Position numbers and translations under genes: made by a program. The notes beneath the pieces were generated by a model that saw only the letters and a program-made list of their open reading frames with translations, was not told the origin of the DNA and ran no database searches. Positions 20,003 to 29,601 of a DNA stretch of 63,173 nucleotides are shown here, one piece after another. Numbering within the stretch: position 1 is the stretch's first letter; every line of letters starts with the position of its first letter. This DNA comes from an uncultured Prevotellaceae bacterium (GTDB taxonomy: Bacteria > Bacteroidota > Bacteroidia > Bacteroidales > Bacteroidaceae), in NCBI GenBank assembly GCA_900315455.1, contig OMZE01000020.1, positions 1 through 63,173 of the forward strand, in the 5' to 3' direction.

Positions 20003-22192
20003 TTATTCCAGCAAAAGAACGCGACTGCTCCAGTCGGTTTTCTTCCCCCAATCCACATCATTGCGATAAGGCAAATCCAAGCCGTGGCTCATCAGGTAAG
20101 CGCCACTGTAACTATTTCCCTCGCAGTCGAGTGGCCTGAGGTCAATCCGATTCAGTTCATGTACTTTGTAGAGGCGGTTGGGATCGAGCCCAGCCATCTT
20201 CACTCGTGGCAGGTGCTCGTTTTGGAACGACTCTGTCTTCCACCAGTAGAATACAGCCTTGTCCTTGGCTCCCGTCACATACATCATCGATGCCACTCCC
20301 TTATGGTCGTAGGGTGAAACCAAGCGGTAGATGTCACCGAACTGTACAATCGGACGGATGGATTTGTATTCGGCAATGGCATTGCGGCAAAGGGCTTTCT
20401 CTTCGTCGGTCATGTTCTTGGGCTGTATCTCCATGCCGAGTCTGCCACTCATCGCCACATCGATGCGGTATTTCAAGGCTGTCGTTCTGAAAACCGTATG
20501 GTTGGGAACGGCACTGATGTGGCTCGCCATGGCAATGGCGGGGAAGAAGTAACTCGTGCCCCATTGCATATAGATGCGCTGGAGGGCATCGGTGTTGTCG
20601 CTTACCCAAAATTCATCAAAATAGGGAAGCACTCCCCAGTTGGCACGCCCGCCTCCACTGGCACACGCCTGTATGGTGACATCGGGGAATTTCTCACGCA
20701 CTCTCTTGCAAACATTCTCAAAGCCCCTGTGGTATTCTATATAGAGGTGGCTCTGGTCTTCGGCTTTCAGATACTGGCTGCCATGATTGAGGATGGGCAT
20801 GTTGGCATCCCATTTGATATAGTCGATTTCTGGATATTTTGTCATGATGTCGTCAACGACCTTGAAGACAAAATCCTGTACTTTCGGATTGCTGAGGTCG
20901 AGGATAACCTGTGTGCCACCGCGCCCCAGCACGGCATCTCTTTGGGGTGACTTGATAATCCAGTCGGGATGCTTCTCATAGAGTTCACTTACGGTGTTGC
21001 TCATCTCCGGCTCAATCCATATACCGAACTTCACCCCGTTTTTCTTGGCGTCGCGAAGTAATCCTTCTATTCCGTCGGGCAGTTTCCTTCTGTCCACCAC
21101 CCAGTCACCGAGCGAAGAGTTGTCTGTCTTGCGAGGATACTTGTCGCCAAACCATCCGTCGTCCATCACAAACAATTCTCCACCCATACTGGCAATATCG
21201 GCCATCATCTGGTCCATGCCGGCTTGGTTGATGTCGAAATATACGCCTTCCCAACTGTTGAGCAGTATCTTTCGTTCCTTGTCACCATGTGCCAACTTGT
21301 ATTGGCGACCCCAACGGTGGAAATTGCGCGATGCACCGCTTAGACCCTGTGTGCTGTAGGTGAGGGCAAGTACAGGGGTAGTGAATGTCTCGCCTTTTTT
21401 CAGATGGTATTCGGAATTGTCTTCGTTGATTCCCGCGGAGAAATAGTGGTACTCGGTGTCGTCGGTGTCGAATTTCAAACGGTAGTTGCCCGAATAGCAC
21501 AACGCTGCGCCAATCACGTCACCGTCATTTTCACGGGCCTTGCCATTGAGTGATATCATCACCTCAGCATGGTCGGTATGAGAATTCCGTGAACCATCCT
21601 TGTTCTTAATCATCATGACACCGGGATTAAGGGGTTCTTCCACCAAACGGGCTTCATTGGCCCAAGAGCCATAAAGATGGCTTACCCACACGTCTCCTCT
21701 CCGGATGGGCAGCATGCCGGATGCAAAGGTGGTGAGGGTTACGGTGGATTTCTCCTGGTTGGTCACCGTTGTCCAAGTCTCTATCATATCCACATCATGA
21801 TATGCGCGATAGTTCAAGTCCACCGTAATGGGATAGACGGGGTCTTTCATGGTGATGGTTGTCACGGTGGCGTTGCCTTCGTCTTTATGGTTGATGGCGT
21901 AGGTTTGCAAAACCGTCGACATATTGCCATCTGCATGCCGCATGGCGATGGCGGCCTCTGCGGGCGTATTCAGTCCATAAGCAGGATAAGCATCCATCCT
22001 GCCGCCAGTAGGATATTGCAGGCGGTCTATGTCGGCTTTGTTCAGTTTGGGTCCAAAATAAACGTATTGTGGCATTGAGGCGATGTCCACATTCAAGACC
22101 AGCGACATGTTGGGTGTCTCTATCGTCACAGGATTGGCCCTTGTCACGACTGCGAGCAAAAGAGAGGCAATGAGGAAAATGTTTCTTTTCAT
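20003..22192 (-). CDS. GH36 alpha-galactosidase
   Basis: 729 residues with a signal peptide (MKRNIFLIASLLLAVVTRA), so exported to the periplasm or surface. The N-terminal beta-sandwich spans about 20-290, with the (beta/alpha)8 barrel after it. The nucleophile is D462 in YIKWDANM, the acid/base D532 in VSDNTDALQ. Substrate-contact motifs VMDDGWFGD (342-350) and CASGGGRANWG (510-520) are intact. It hydrolyses alpha-1,6-linked galactose from raffinose-type sugars or galactomannan. It is divergent from the sigma factor gene and convergent with the C10 protease. No transporter is adjacent. Confidence 0.93.
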   Translation of the reverse strand: MKRNIFLIASLLLAVVTRANPVTIETPNMSLVLNVDIASMPQYVYFGPKLNKADIDRLQYPTGGRMDAYPAYGLNTPAEAAIAMRHADGNMSTVLQTYAINHKDEGNATVTTITMKDPVYPITVDLNYRAYHDVDMIETWTTVTNQEKSTVTLTTFASGMLPIRRGDVWVSHLYGSWANEARLVEEPLNPGVMMIKNKDGSRNSHTDHAEVMISLNGKARENDGDVIGAALCYSGNYRLKFDTDDTEYHYFSAGINEDNSEYHLKKGETFTTPVLALTYSTQGLSGASRNFHRWGRQYKLAHGDKERKILLNSWEGVYFDINQAGMDQMMADIASMGGELFVMDDGWFGDKYPRKTDNSSLGDWVVDRRKLPDGIEGLLRDAKKNGVKFGIWIEPEMSNTVSELYEKHPDWIIKSPQRDAVLGRGGTQVILDLSNPKVQDFVFKVVDDIMTKYPEIDYIKWDANMPILNHGSQYLKAEDQSHLYIEYHRGFENVCKRVREKFPDVTIQACASGGGRANWGVLPYFDEFWVSDNTDALQRIYMQWGTSYFFPAIAMASHISAVPNHTVFRTTALKYRIDVAMSGRLGMEIQPKNMTDEEKALCRNAIAEYKSIRPIVQFGDIYRLVSPYDHKGVASMMYVTGAKDKAVFYWWKTESFQNEHLPRVKMAGLDPNRLYKVHELNRIDLRPLDCEGNSYSGAYLMSHGLDLPYRNDVDWGKKTDWSSRVLLLE

Positions 22193-22257
22193 ATGGTATA
22201 AATAAAGATAATAGGTATAGATGTGAAATCTTATTGATGGTTAGGTATTTTGTGCTA

Positions 22258-22265
22258 CAAAAATA
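22258..22265 (-). promoter_or_regulatory. Promoter -7 element for the GH36 gene
   Basis: The minus strand reads TATTTTTG, an exact TAnnTTTG. It lies 65 bp before the start codon; the -33 box is weak. Confidence 0.45.
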
Positions 22266-22403
22266 AAGAAAAAAATAGTTTTGTCTACACGAAACGCCAA
22301 TTCATTTCACCAAATGTCATGAAAACATGCTATTTGGGTAACAAGTGCAAATACGTGATATAGTCATCATTGTCAAAGCAGTCGCTTTTTTCATTTGAAA
22401 AGA

Positions 22404-22434
22404 CTTGTCCGTTGATATTTTTTTGTTATTTTTG
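22404..22434 (+). promoter_or_regulatory. Promoter for the atypical sigma factor
   Basis: CTTG (22404-22407), 19 bases, then TATTTTTG (22427-22434). It is only ~14 bp before the ATG, so the leader is very short. Confidence 0.55.
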
Positions 22435-22448
22435 CAAAAACAAAGGCT

Positions 22449-23174
22449 ATGATTATGAATAACGACAACAAGAACGCCATTTCGAAATATATCCATGAAA
22501 TCAGCGATACCGAACTGCTTACCGATGAGCAGGAACGCCAACTTGCCCAGCGCATACAAGATGGCGACCCTACGGCTATATCCGAGTTGGTAGAGCCCAA
22601 CTTGAGATTCGTATTGTCTGTAGCCAGTCAATATCGGGGGCAGAACGTCTCTTTCGACGACCTGGTGAGTGAGGGAAATATCGGTCTGATGAAAGCGGCA
22701 GCGCGCTATAGCCCATATCCGGGCAAGCGGTTCGTCAACTTTGCGGCGCCTATTGTCCGTGACTGTATAGAGCGGTTTATCGACAATCACTCTGGGCTAT
22801 ATAAAGTACCGCGTGGTGAGTCGTCACCATCGGAATCACGTCGTAGCCACCCTGTCTCGGTAGATGCGCCTATCCCTGCTGGAAGCACCAATAATTTCAA
22901 CCTGCTCAACCTTCTTGAGAACATCGATTCTCCTTACGCCGACAAGCATCTTACCCAAGAAGATGTGAATGCCAGGATAATGTCTTTATTCAGTTTGCTT
23001 GACGACCGTGAGCGTCGGGTCATGACGCTTATCTATGGCATTGATACAGACCGCCACACCATGGCAGAGGTTGGAATGTTGATGGACATCAAGCGGGAGC
23101 GTGTACGTCAGATACGCGACAAGGCCTTGCGCAAATTACGCAAAGCCCGTCAGCATTTCAATGATATCTCTTGA
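22449..23174 (+). CDS. Atypical sigma-70 family factor lacking the melting tryptophans and region 3.0-3.1
   Basis: 241 residues, shorter than the ~286-residue primary sigma factor of Bacteroidota. Region 1.2 (SKYIHEISDTELLTDEQERQ), region 2.1-2.2 (LRFVLSVASQY, SFDDLVSEGNIGLMKAA) and region 4 (LDDRERRVMTLIYGID, then an HTH ending KRERVRQIRDKALRKL) are clear. In region 2.3, where primary sigmas read YAxWWIRQ, this reads FAAPIVRD: the two tryptophans are Pro101 and Ile102, and the Gln that reads the -10 is Asp105. About 45 residues of region 3.0-3.1 are missing, while the sigma finger (SVDAPIPAGSTNNFNLLNLL) remains. It probably directs a distinct promoter set or has altered melting. It lies between divergent GH36 and convergent GH2 genes. 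Confidence 0.85.
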   Translation: MIMNNDNKNAISKYIHEISDTELLTDEQERQLAQRIQDGDPTAISELVEPNLRFVLSVASQYRGQNVSFDDLVSEGNIGLMKAAARYSPYPGKRFVNFAAPIVRDCIERFIDNHSGLYKVPRGESSPSESRRSHPVSVDAPIPAGSTNNFNLLNLLENIDSPYADKHLTQEDVNARIMSLFSLLDDRERRVMTLIYGIDTDRHTMAEVGMLMDIKRERVRQIRDKALRKLRKARQHFNDIS

Positions 23175-23198
23175 ATGTTTTTGGAGGCCCTGGTGACT

Positions 23199-25640
23199 TT
23201 AGGACTTTAATGGGCTTGTCCTCAACTTGATTTTCTGTGTCTTCAGCCTGCTGTTTTTCGGTTTCACCGTCAGCACTACTTCACCTGCTGTCCTGCCGGC
23301 ACGGAGAATCACCATTGCCGACCCGTTATACAGGCTTCGTGTATTGACCGTGTTGAGTTCATCCGACAGCATGTCGCCGTTGGTGACGGCCACAATCCTG
23401 GCATCTCCTTCAACAGAAAATTCCAACTTGTCTTGTATGCGATAGTCGCGCCTGCCTTTTGAATCTACGGCATGCACACGCACATGCATGAGGTCTATCC
23501 CGTCGGCCACCCATTCGATGTCATCATGGGTCACATTGAGTTTCACGGCTTTACCACTGGTTTCCACACGATGCCTGGCCACTATTCTCCCGTGATCAAA
23601 GGCAATGGCTTCGATGTATCCGTCGGCATATTCCACATTGTCCCACCGCATCTTGTTTCGCTCCTTGGGATTGTCGGTGTTGCTTCTCTTTCCTTGACTC
23701 TTGCCATTTACCAGCAGTTCCACTTCCTCGGCATTGCTGTAGGCATATACAGTGAGGTGGGTGCCAGGCTGGCGGTTCCAATGGTCGCTGTATTTCTCGC
23801 CACCGAATTTCACGCCATTCCACTCTGTGTCCTCTGTGGTGTTGTCGACAATGCTCACATGCACGGTCGGCTCATCCTCTTTGAAGAAACTCTTGAGGAA
23901 ATATGCCATGGGCTTGGGCTCGAGCGCGATGTCGAACACACCGTCGGTCCATCCCTTGGCGGGCCATCCACGTGATTCGCCCAAATAGTCAATCATACCC
24001 CAATAAGCCAAACCCACCACTTTGTCGAGATCCATCTCATAATAGTTTTGTCCCATCATGGTAAGATTGGCCTCGCTTTGGTAAAAAATCATCCAAGGAA
24101 AACGGCGGCCATCGCCGGGGAAATACATATAACGATAATTGTAGGCAGCCACATCGGTCTCTAATGCCAAGGGTGCGGGAAGAGAGTCGGTTTCCAGACT
24201 CCTTCCTCTTGGGTGCATGGCGACGGTTACCATGCGTGTGGTGTCGTATCGGTGGAGCAACTCACGCTGCAAACGGTAGGGAGTCACCCCCCAGTCATTG
24301 AAGGGCAGGTTGGCGTAGGTCTGCAATTCATTGCCCAGACTCCACATGATGACAGAGGGATGGTTACGGTCGCGCTTGATAAACTCAGGTATGTCTTTTT
24401 GCCACAACTCGGTCCATTCCTTCCTTCCTCCAGTGAATTGTGTCAGCCATTTGTCATAGAGTTCATCTACCACCAATATGCCGTTTTCATCGCATAAACG
24501 GATGAAGTCCTCACTGTAGGGATTATGTGATGTACGCACATGGTTGAATCCCCATTGCTTGAGCATTTTGAGTCGTTTCTCTATGGCTCGCGGGTAGGCT
24601 GCAGCCCCCAGGGCTCCCAGTGTATGGTGGTTGGCGATGCCTTTCAGTATGACTTTTTTTCCATTGAGCCTAAATCCGAAATCAGGCGAAAATTCAATCT
24701 TCCGTACCCCGAATGTGGTCTCTGCATGGTCGGCCACTTTTCCTTCAGCATCACATAATTCGAGCCTCAATTGATATAAATAAGGTGACTCGCAACTCCA
24801 TAGGTGCGGATGGTTGAGATGTATGTCGTTCAAGCGATACTCATATTGTTTCATCTTCCTGTTCCACGCGATGTATGTGGTGTCGTCTGCCACGATATTC
24901 TTGTCGGCATCGAGAACAGTGGCATGCACTTTCAGACTATTGGTGTTGAGATAACAGGCAATTTCGGCTTGTATCGACAGGGTGGACATGGATTCGCTCA
25001 CCTTGGGAGTGGTGACATATATGGGATGTCGTGGAAAATACAAGGCAGATGACGTGACGAGAAGTCCGACGTCGCGAATCAGACCGCCTCCGGTATACCA
25101 TCTCGAGTTGGTGGGCTCCTGGGTGTTTGCCTTTACGGCGATGACATTCTCTGTGCCATATATCAAGTGGTTGGACAGGTCGACATCAAATCCCACGTAG
25201 CCATAATCGGTTCCGCCTATACGCTGTCCGTTGAGATATACGTCACCCACATACATGATACCTTGGAAATCGAGTGTCACGCGTTTCCCTTTCCAACTGT
25301 CATCAGGCAAGATGGTCTTCACATACCATCCTATTCCCATCTCCTTGAAAGCACGCGCACTCAGGCGACTCTTGAAGTTGCTCGCCTGGTCGCTGTTGTC
25401 GCTTTGTTCGTCGGCAGTCGGCGCCACCCATGGCTGCTCAATTTGGAAGTCATGCGGCAAGTCGATGGTTCGCCATGAGGCGGTGATGGCATTCACGTTG
25501 TCGGGAGAGGGGATGTCGGGGATATCGCCCAAATGAAATTTCCACCCGAAATTCATGCTGAAGACTTGTCTGTCGGCTGTAGTGCATACGGCTGTTACTG
25601 AAAACAGGATGGCACAGATGATAAGAAGTGTCTTTTTCAT
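23199..25640 (-). CDS. GH2 beta-galactosidase-type glycoside hydrolase
   Basis: 813 residues from the ATG of MKKTLLIICAILFSV, a signal peptide; the longer frame overlaps the preceding gene. The domain order is typical of GH2: jelly-roll sugar-binding domain (about 30-200, with PHDFQIEQPW and DVYLNGQRIG), Ig-like domain, then the barrel with TSHNPYSEDF and the acid/base Glu in SLGNEL (about 438). The nucleophile is probably the Glu of YQSEAN (about 523), and more Ig-like domains follow. It removes beta-linked galactose (or a related sugar) from plant glycans. It begins 7 bp after the GH106 gene and forms a two-gene operon with it, suggesting joint action on a branched pectin side chain. Confidence 0.88.
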   Translation of the reverse strand: MKKTLLIICAILFSVTAVCTTADRQVFSMNFGWKFHLGDIPDIPSPDNVNAITASWRTIDLPHDFQIEQPWVAPTADEQSDNSDQASNFKSRLSARAFKEMGIGWYVKTILPDDSWKGKRVTLDFQGIMYVGDVYLNGQRIGGTDYGYVGFDVDLSNHLIYGTENVIAVKANTQEPTNSRWYTGGGLIRDVGLLVTSSALYFPRHPIYVTTPKVSESMSTLSIQAEIACYLNTNSLKVHATVLDADKNIVADDTTYIAWNRKMKQYEYRLNDIHLNHPHLWSCESPYLYQLRLELCDAEGKVADHAETTFGVRKIEFSPDFGFRLNGKKVILKGIANHHTLGALGAAAYPRAIEKRLKMLKQWGFNHVRTSHNPYSEDFIRLCDENGILVVDELYDKWLTQFTGGRKEWTELWQKDIPEFIKRDRNHPSVIMWSLGNELQTYANLPFNDWGVTPYRLQRELLHRYDTTRMVTVAMHPRGRSLETDSLPAPLALETDVAAYNYRYMYFPGDGRRFPWMIFYQSEANLTMMGQNYYEMDLDKVVGLAYWGMIDYLGESRGWPAKGWTDGVFDIALEPKPMAYFLKSFFKEDEPTVHVSIVDNTTEDTEWNGVKFGGEKYSDHWNRQPGTHLTVYAYSNAEEVELLVNGKSQGKRSNTDNPKERNKMRWDNVEYADGYIEAIAFDHGRIVARHRVETSGKAVKLNVTHDDIEWVADGIDLMHVRVHAVDSKGRRDYRIQDKLEFSVEGDARIVAVTNGDMLSDELNTVNTRSLYNGSAMVILRAGRTAGEVVLTVKPKNSRLKTQKIKLRTSPLKS

Positions 25641-25647
25641 GACGTGT

Positions 25648-28308
25648 TCACTCAGAAAGTAGTTTGACATATGAGTTGAGGCCACTGGGCATAGGAGCCC
25701 ATCCCTCATAAGTGGTATTCTTGTAATTCAGGTCCACTACATTGATTTCCTCCATCTTGCGCCATTTCACGCCTTTACGGTCAAGGTCGGCAATGCGGTT
25801 GGCGGGTAAGTTGGTCACTTCAATGCGAATTTCGTTCTTGCCTTTCTGCAAGCATTGTCCCAGGTCGAGCGTGAATGGTACACACCATGCACAACCCTTG
25901 AAATCGCCATTGACGTATACTCGTGCGCTTTCCCTTACGTCGCCCAAATCAATGCGCCATGATTTCTTGGCTTGATGCTTGTCGACTTTCAATATGGTGG
26001 TGTAGACACCTGTACCCATGGTGATGCCTGCGGCTTCACTGAGATGTTCCCATGAGCGTAGTGTGTCTAAAGCAAATGTTTCTTCCACTTTGGGCATTTC
26101 CTCTTCAAACGACAAAGTCCATGCTGCATTGGTAAGGTCGATTTCTTCCGGGGCTGTGTCATCCTTGGCTGCCACCTGCTCTCCGTATGCCGTCGACGGC
26201 AAGATGTTGTCGTAGGTTTGCAAGATCATCGACTCTCCCGATTTCAAGTCGACGTATATGCTCTTGTCTCTTGTCTCTGCATGTGAGATGATCCCGTTGA
26301 GCGGATTGAACCACATGGCATCCTTGAAGTCAACGGCTAAATTCACCCAACCTTTCTTGTCGTCAGGAGAGAGATTGGCAATGAAATAATGATGGCCATG
26401 GTCATTGCTGCGGCGAATGACTCTCAGCCCCATCTTCGTGCGCATGGGTTCGGGGGTGGCTGATGCTGTCATTCCTGCGTTGTCAATGCCGTGGATGATT
26501 CGTGCGCCTTGCGCTTCCAACTGTGACAGATGTCGTTTGAGGGATTCTGGCATGCGTCCACTTCCCGGGATGATGAGTCCACGATAGCGTGAGCCGCCAG
26601 GGGTGACAATCATCCCTTCGTCGAAAACGGAAGATTCCAGTATCTTCTCACTGATGTAATCGCAGTCGAATCCAAGGCTGTCGATTTCCAGTATACTCTG
26701 AATGAACTCGGGGGCTTTCTCTGCCATCTTATGGATGTCGAATGCCATCAACAAGCCGTCAACACCGGGTGAGAGACGTTTCGACCACATGTCGCGCAGA
26801 GGTACCAGCACCAGGAAATCGTTGTCGGGATGTCCCATTTGAAGAAAACTCTGGCAACGCTCAATGTATTTCATCAGATAGGGTGCATCGCGCCATATCG
26901 AATTGTTGGGACTCATGTCGATACTGGCATAGAACCGCCATCCTGGCCAAGGGTCGTTCTTGGGAGAATAGCATGTGCCATGGAAAAACATGTGGTTGAC
27001 TCCGCAGGTGAACATCAGGTCGAGGTCGGGTTTCATTTGGGAGAGCGACGTGCGGAAATGCTCTGTGAGCCAGGTGAATGTCTCGCTGCTCGTGAAGGGC
27101 TTTCCCATGATATGGGCTGCCGAAGATGCATACTTGAGCATGGACACGTCGCTGAAATTCGGTCGGGTGAAGCCGAGGTCTTTGCGCAGTCCGTGGATAT
27201 TGAATTCCGACAGTCCAAAGCCTTCGATTTCAGGTACGTCAACAGAGGCATAAACGTCAATGAGACTGGCTGGTGAACCATGGGCTTGGTTGCGTGTCTG
27301 TGAGCCATGCGAATGTGCCCACGATGTCCATTGCTGCGAGAAATTCTCCAGCAACATGTCACTCAATGTCTCACGATAGTCGGAGAGCACGTCCTTGGTG
27401 TTGTCGTTCGACGGGATATCTATTCCCAAAAGTTCGGGAAAGTGTTTTGCCAAATCGTATCCCCTACGTGCCTTGAATTCAGTGAGAAGGGTAGGGGTCC
27501 AGTTGGCATTGTATACTTCGTAGGAGTCGTTGAAGAAATTGTGGGGCCATGCCACTTGGCTCGCTTCAAAAACTTGGTCGAATCGGTCGAGATAGTGTCG
27601 AACGGCAGTCTTGTCGAAGTGGTCGATGACGTATCCGGCACCGCCTGGAGCAGCCCGCTTCACCTGCTGGCGGGTGCGCGAGACGTAAAGCGCCACTACA
27701 AGCCACTTTCCGGTGAGGCGCAACATTTGCAGTTTCCCTTCTTCTACGCTGCCTGTCATATCAATGCATTTTCCCTTGTAGCCTTTCACGTCTATGGGGT
27801 AGGCCATGGCACAGGAAAACTTGGCGAAACGGCGTTCTTTGTCGTCTTTGATGCTAATGTCGACCAACATGGGCTGGTCGGTTACCTTGTCTACCAACAC
27901 GGTGTCGATAACGAAGACTGCCTTGCAGGCGGCCTCCTCAATGGGCGTGGAAGGACCGCCAAACGGCCATCCCGTACCTGTATTCATGTCTACGAGGATG
28001 CCGTTTGTCTCTCCTATGCGTTCTACATTGGCCAATTGGTTCATCCATTCGGGTGAAAGAAACGAAATGGCATGCTGTTCGTTGCCTTGGACTCCATATA
28101 TGGGCGTAATCTCAACAGAACCTACTCCAACCTTGGCATATTCTTCCAAATTCCATTTGAGATTCACTTCGTCGACAGCCGATCCGGGCCACCACCACCT
28201 GAGTCCTGGTTTGCTTTCCGGCATAGGCGTAGGCCACTCCACTTGTCCGATGGCCGACAGTGATACCATCAATAAGAAAGCAGTGAGCAAATGTCTGATA
28301 TTTTCCAT
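25648..28308 (-). CDS. GH106-like alpha-L-rhamnosidase
   Basis: 886 residues with a signal peptide (MENIRHLLTAFLLMVSLSAIG). The start of the mature protein, KPGLRWWWPGSAVDE and YAKVGVGSVEITPIYG, plus DMNTGTGWPFGGP, is characteristic of the GH106 barrel. The C-terminal part is beta-sandwich (VYTTILKVDK, ARVYVNGDFKGCAW, KNEIRIEVTNLPANRI), as in this family. These enzymes release alpha-L-rhamnose from rhamnogalacturonan and flavonoid glycosides by inversion. It is first in an operon with the GH2 enzyme, with a promoter at 28398-28429. Substrate is inferred; no family search was possible. Confidence 0.82.
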   Translation of the reverse strand: MENIRHLLTAFLLMVSLSAIGQVEWPTPMPESKPGLRWWWPGSAVDEVNLKWNLEEYAKVGVGSVEITPIYGVQGNEQHAISFLSPEWMNQLANVERIGETNGILVDMNTGTGWPFGGPSTPIEEAACKAVFVIDTVLVDKVTDQPMLVDISIKDDKERRFAKFSCAMAYPIDVKGYKGKCIDMTGSVEEGKLQMLRLTGKWLVVALYVSRTRQQVKRAAPGGAGYVIDHFDKTAVRHYLDRFDQVFEASQVAWPHNFFNDSYEVYNANWTPTLLTEFKARRGYDLAKHFPELLGIDIPSNDNTKDVLSDYRETLSDMLLENFSQQWTSWAHSHGSQTRNQAHGSPASLIDVYASVDVPEIEGFGLSEFNIHGLRKDLGFTRPNFSDVSMLKYASSAAHIMGKPFTSSETFTWLTEHFRTSLSQMKPDLDLMFTCGVNHMFFHGTCYSPKNDPWPGWRFYASIDMSPNNSIWRDAPYLMKYIERCQSFLQMGHPDNDFLVLVPLRDMWSKRLSPGVDGLLMAFDIHKMAEKAPEFIQSILEIDSLGFDCDYISEKILESSVFDEGMIVTPGGSRYRGLIIPGSGRMPESLKRHLSQLEAQGARIIHGIDNAGMTASATPEPMRTKMGLRVIRRSNDHGHHYFIANLSPDDKKGWVNLAVDFKDAMWFNPLNGIISHAETRDKSIYVDLKSGESMILQTYDNILPSTAYGEQVAAKDDTAPEEIDLTNAAWTLSFEEEMPKVEETFALDTLRSWEHLSEAAGITMGTGVYTTILKVDKHQAKKSWRIDLGDVRESARVYVNGDFKGCAWCVPFTLDLGQCLQKGKNEIRIEVTNLPANRIADLDRKGVKWRKMEEINVVDLNYKNTTYEGWAPMPSGLNSYVKLLSE

Positions 28309-28397
28309 GTTTTGTGTCGTTGAAGATAATGAAATGAGTAGTTTGTTGCTTTACTCATCAAAAAACAGCACTCTTGTACTTTTTTGAAGAATTGCAA

Positions 28398-28429
28398 CAA
28401 AGGTACACAATAAATCCGAGTAAGGCAAG
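28398..28429 (-). promoter_or_regulatory. Promoter for the GH106-GH2 operon
   Basis: The minus strand reads CTTG (28426-28429), 20 bases, then TACCTTTG (28398-28405). The -7 is an exact consensus. It lies 89 bp before the start codon. Confidence 0.55.
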
Positions 28430-28534
28430 AGGAAAGCAGGTTTTAGTATTCTGAAAGCCGTCTTGGGTGTGTGTTGTCTTTTGTATTTAAGCAAAATTAA
28501 CAGTTGTAAGGCTAATGGAATGTAAAAAAAGAAG

Positions 28535-28542
28535 TATTTTTG
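28535..28542 (+). promoter_or_regulatory. Promoter -7 element for the GtrB-like glycosyltransferase
   Basis: TATTTTTG, an exact TAnnTTTG, 46 bp before the ATG. The -33 box is weak. Confidence 0.45.
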
Positions 28543-28588
28543 ACATCAGAAAACAATCTTATGGCTTTTAGGAGTTTATATACAGGCT

Positions 28589-29539
28589 ATGGAAAATAAA
28601 ATACTTTACATCGTTGTGCCTTGCTATAACGAGGAAAAAGTGCTCTTGGAAACTACCAAGCGTCTTTCTGCACTCATCGACCGTATGGCAGCAGATAAAT
28701 TGGTGTCATGGGAAAGCCGTGTGTTGTTTGTAGATGATGGCTCGAAAGACACCACCTGGCAACTCATAGAGCAACTGCATGAAACATCAAGATATGTCGT
28801 TGGGGTGAAGTTGGCGGGAAATGTTGGACATCAGAATGCGTTGATGGCAGGGCTGACTACAGCCAAGGATTATGCCGACATCATCGTGAGTATTGACGCT
28901 GACTTGCAAGACGACGTGGAGGTTATACCACAGATGGTGAAAGAGTACAACAATGGTTGCGACATTGTGTATGGGGTTCGGAAGAAACGAGATACAGATA
29001 CTTTTTTCAAACGCAACACGGCTCAGGCTTTCTACAAACTCATGGGATTTCTGGGGGTGAAGACTATTTACAACCATGCGGATTACAGGCTCATGAGCCA
29101 GCGTGCGGTAGAAAAACTGACTGAATTTCGTGAGCGGAACCTTTTCTTAAGGGGAATGGTGCCCCTGATTGGTTACAGGACTGCGTGCGTGTATTACGAC
29201 CGCGCCGAACGATTTGCTGGAGAGAGCAAGTATCCCCTTGGCAAGATGGTTAACTTCGCGCTCGAAGGGGTCACTTCATTCAGTATCCGCCCGCTTAGGC
29301 TTCTGCTCTATATGGGAATTCTCTTCATTCTCATCTCTTTTTTCATTCTCTTATGGGTATTAATAAGGTATATGGGAGGAGCAGTAGTCCCGGGATGGTC
29401 GTCACTCATGCTGTCAGTATGGTTCGTGGGTGGCTGTATCCTCGTAGGACTCGGAATTGTGGGAGAATATATTGGGAAAATATACATAGAAGTGAAAGAC
29501 CGTCCTCGATACAATATAGAGACGGTGTTGTCGAAATAA
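28589..29539 (+). CDS. GT2 glycosyltransferase, GtrB/DPM1-like, membrane anchored
   Basis: 316 residues. The GT-A domain has VPCYNEEKVL near the N-terminus, VDDGSKDTTW, and the metal-binding DADLQDD at about 112-118. Two membrane helices close the protein (about 240-262, LLLYMGILFILISFFILLWV, and 272-295). This layout fits polyprenyl-phosphate sugar transferases (GtrB, ArnC, DPM1), which load glucose or another sugar on undecaprenyl phosphate at the inner leaflet. It may feed O-antigen or protein glycosylation. It precedes a membrane acyltransferase on the same strand; both face the exopolysaccharide operon from the opposite strand. Confidence 0.88.
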   Translation: MENKILYIVVPCYNEEKVLLETTKRLSALIDRMAADKLVSWESRVLFVDDGSKDTTWQLIEQLHETSRYVVGVKLAGNVGHQNALMAGLTTAKDYADIIVSIDADLQDDVEVIPQMVKEYNNGCDIVYGVRKKRDTDTFFKRNTAQAFYKLMGFLGVKTIYNHADYRLMSQRAVEKLTEFRERNLFLRGMVPLIGYRTACVYYDRAERFAGESKYPLGKMVNFALEGVTSFSIRPLRLLLYMGILFILISFFILLWVLIRYMGGAVVPGWSSLMLSVWFVGGCILVGLGIVGEYIGKIYIEVKDRPRYNIETVLSK

Positions 29540-29601
29540 TTAAACAACCTAATATTTTGTAAGTTCTATTATTACTACACATAAAATATCATAAACTGTT
29601 T

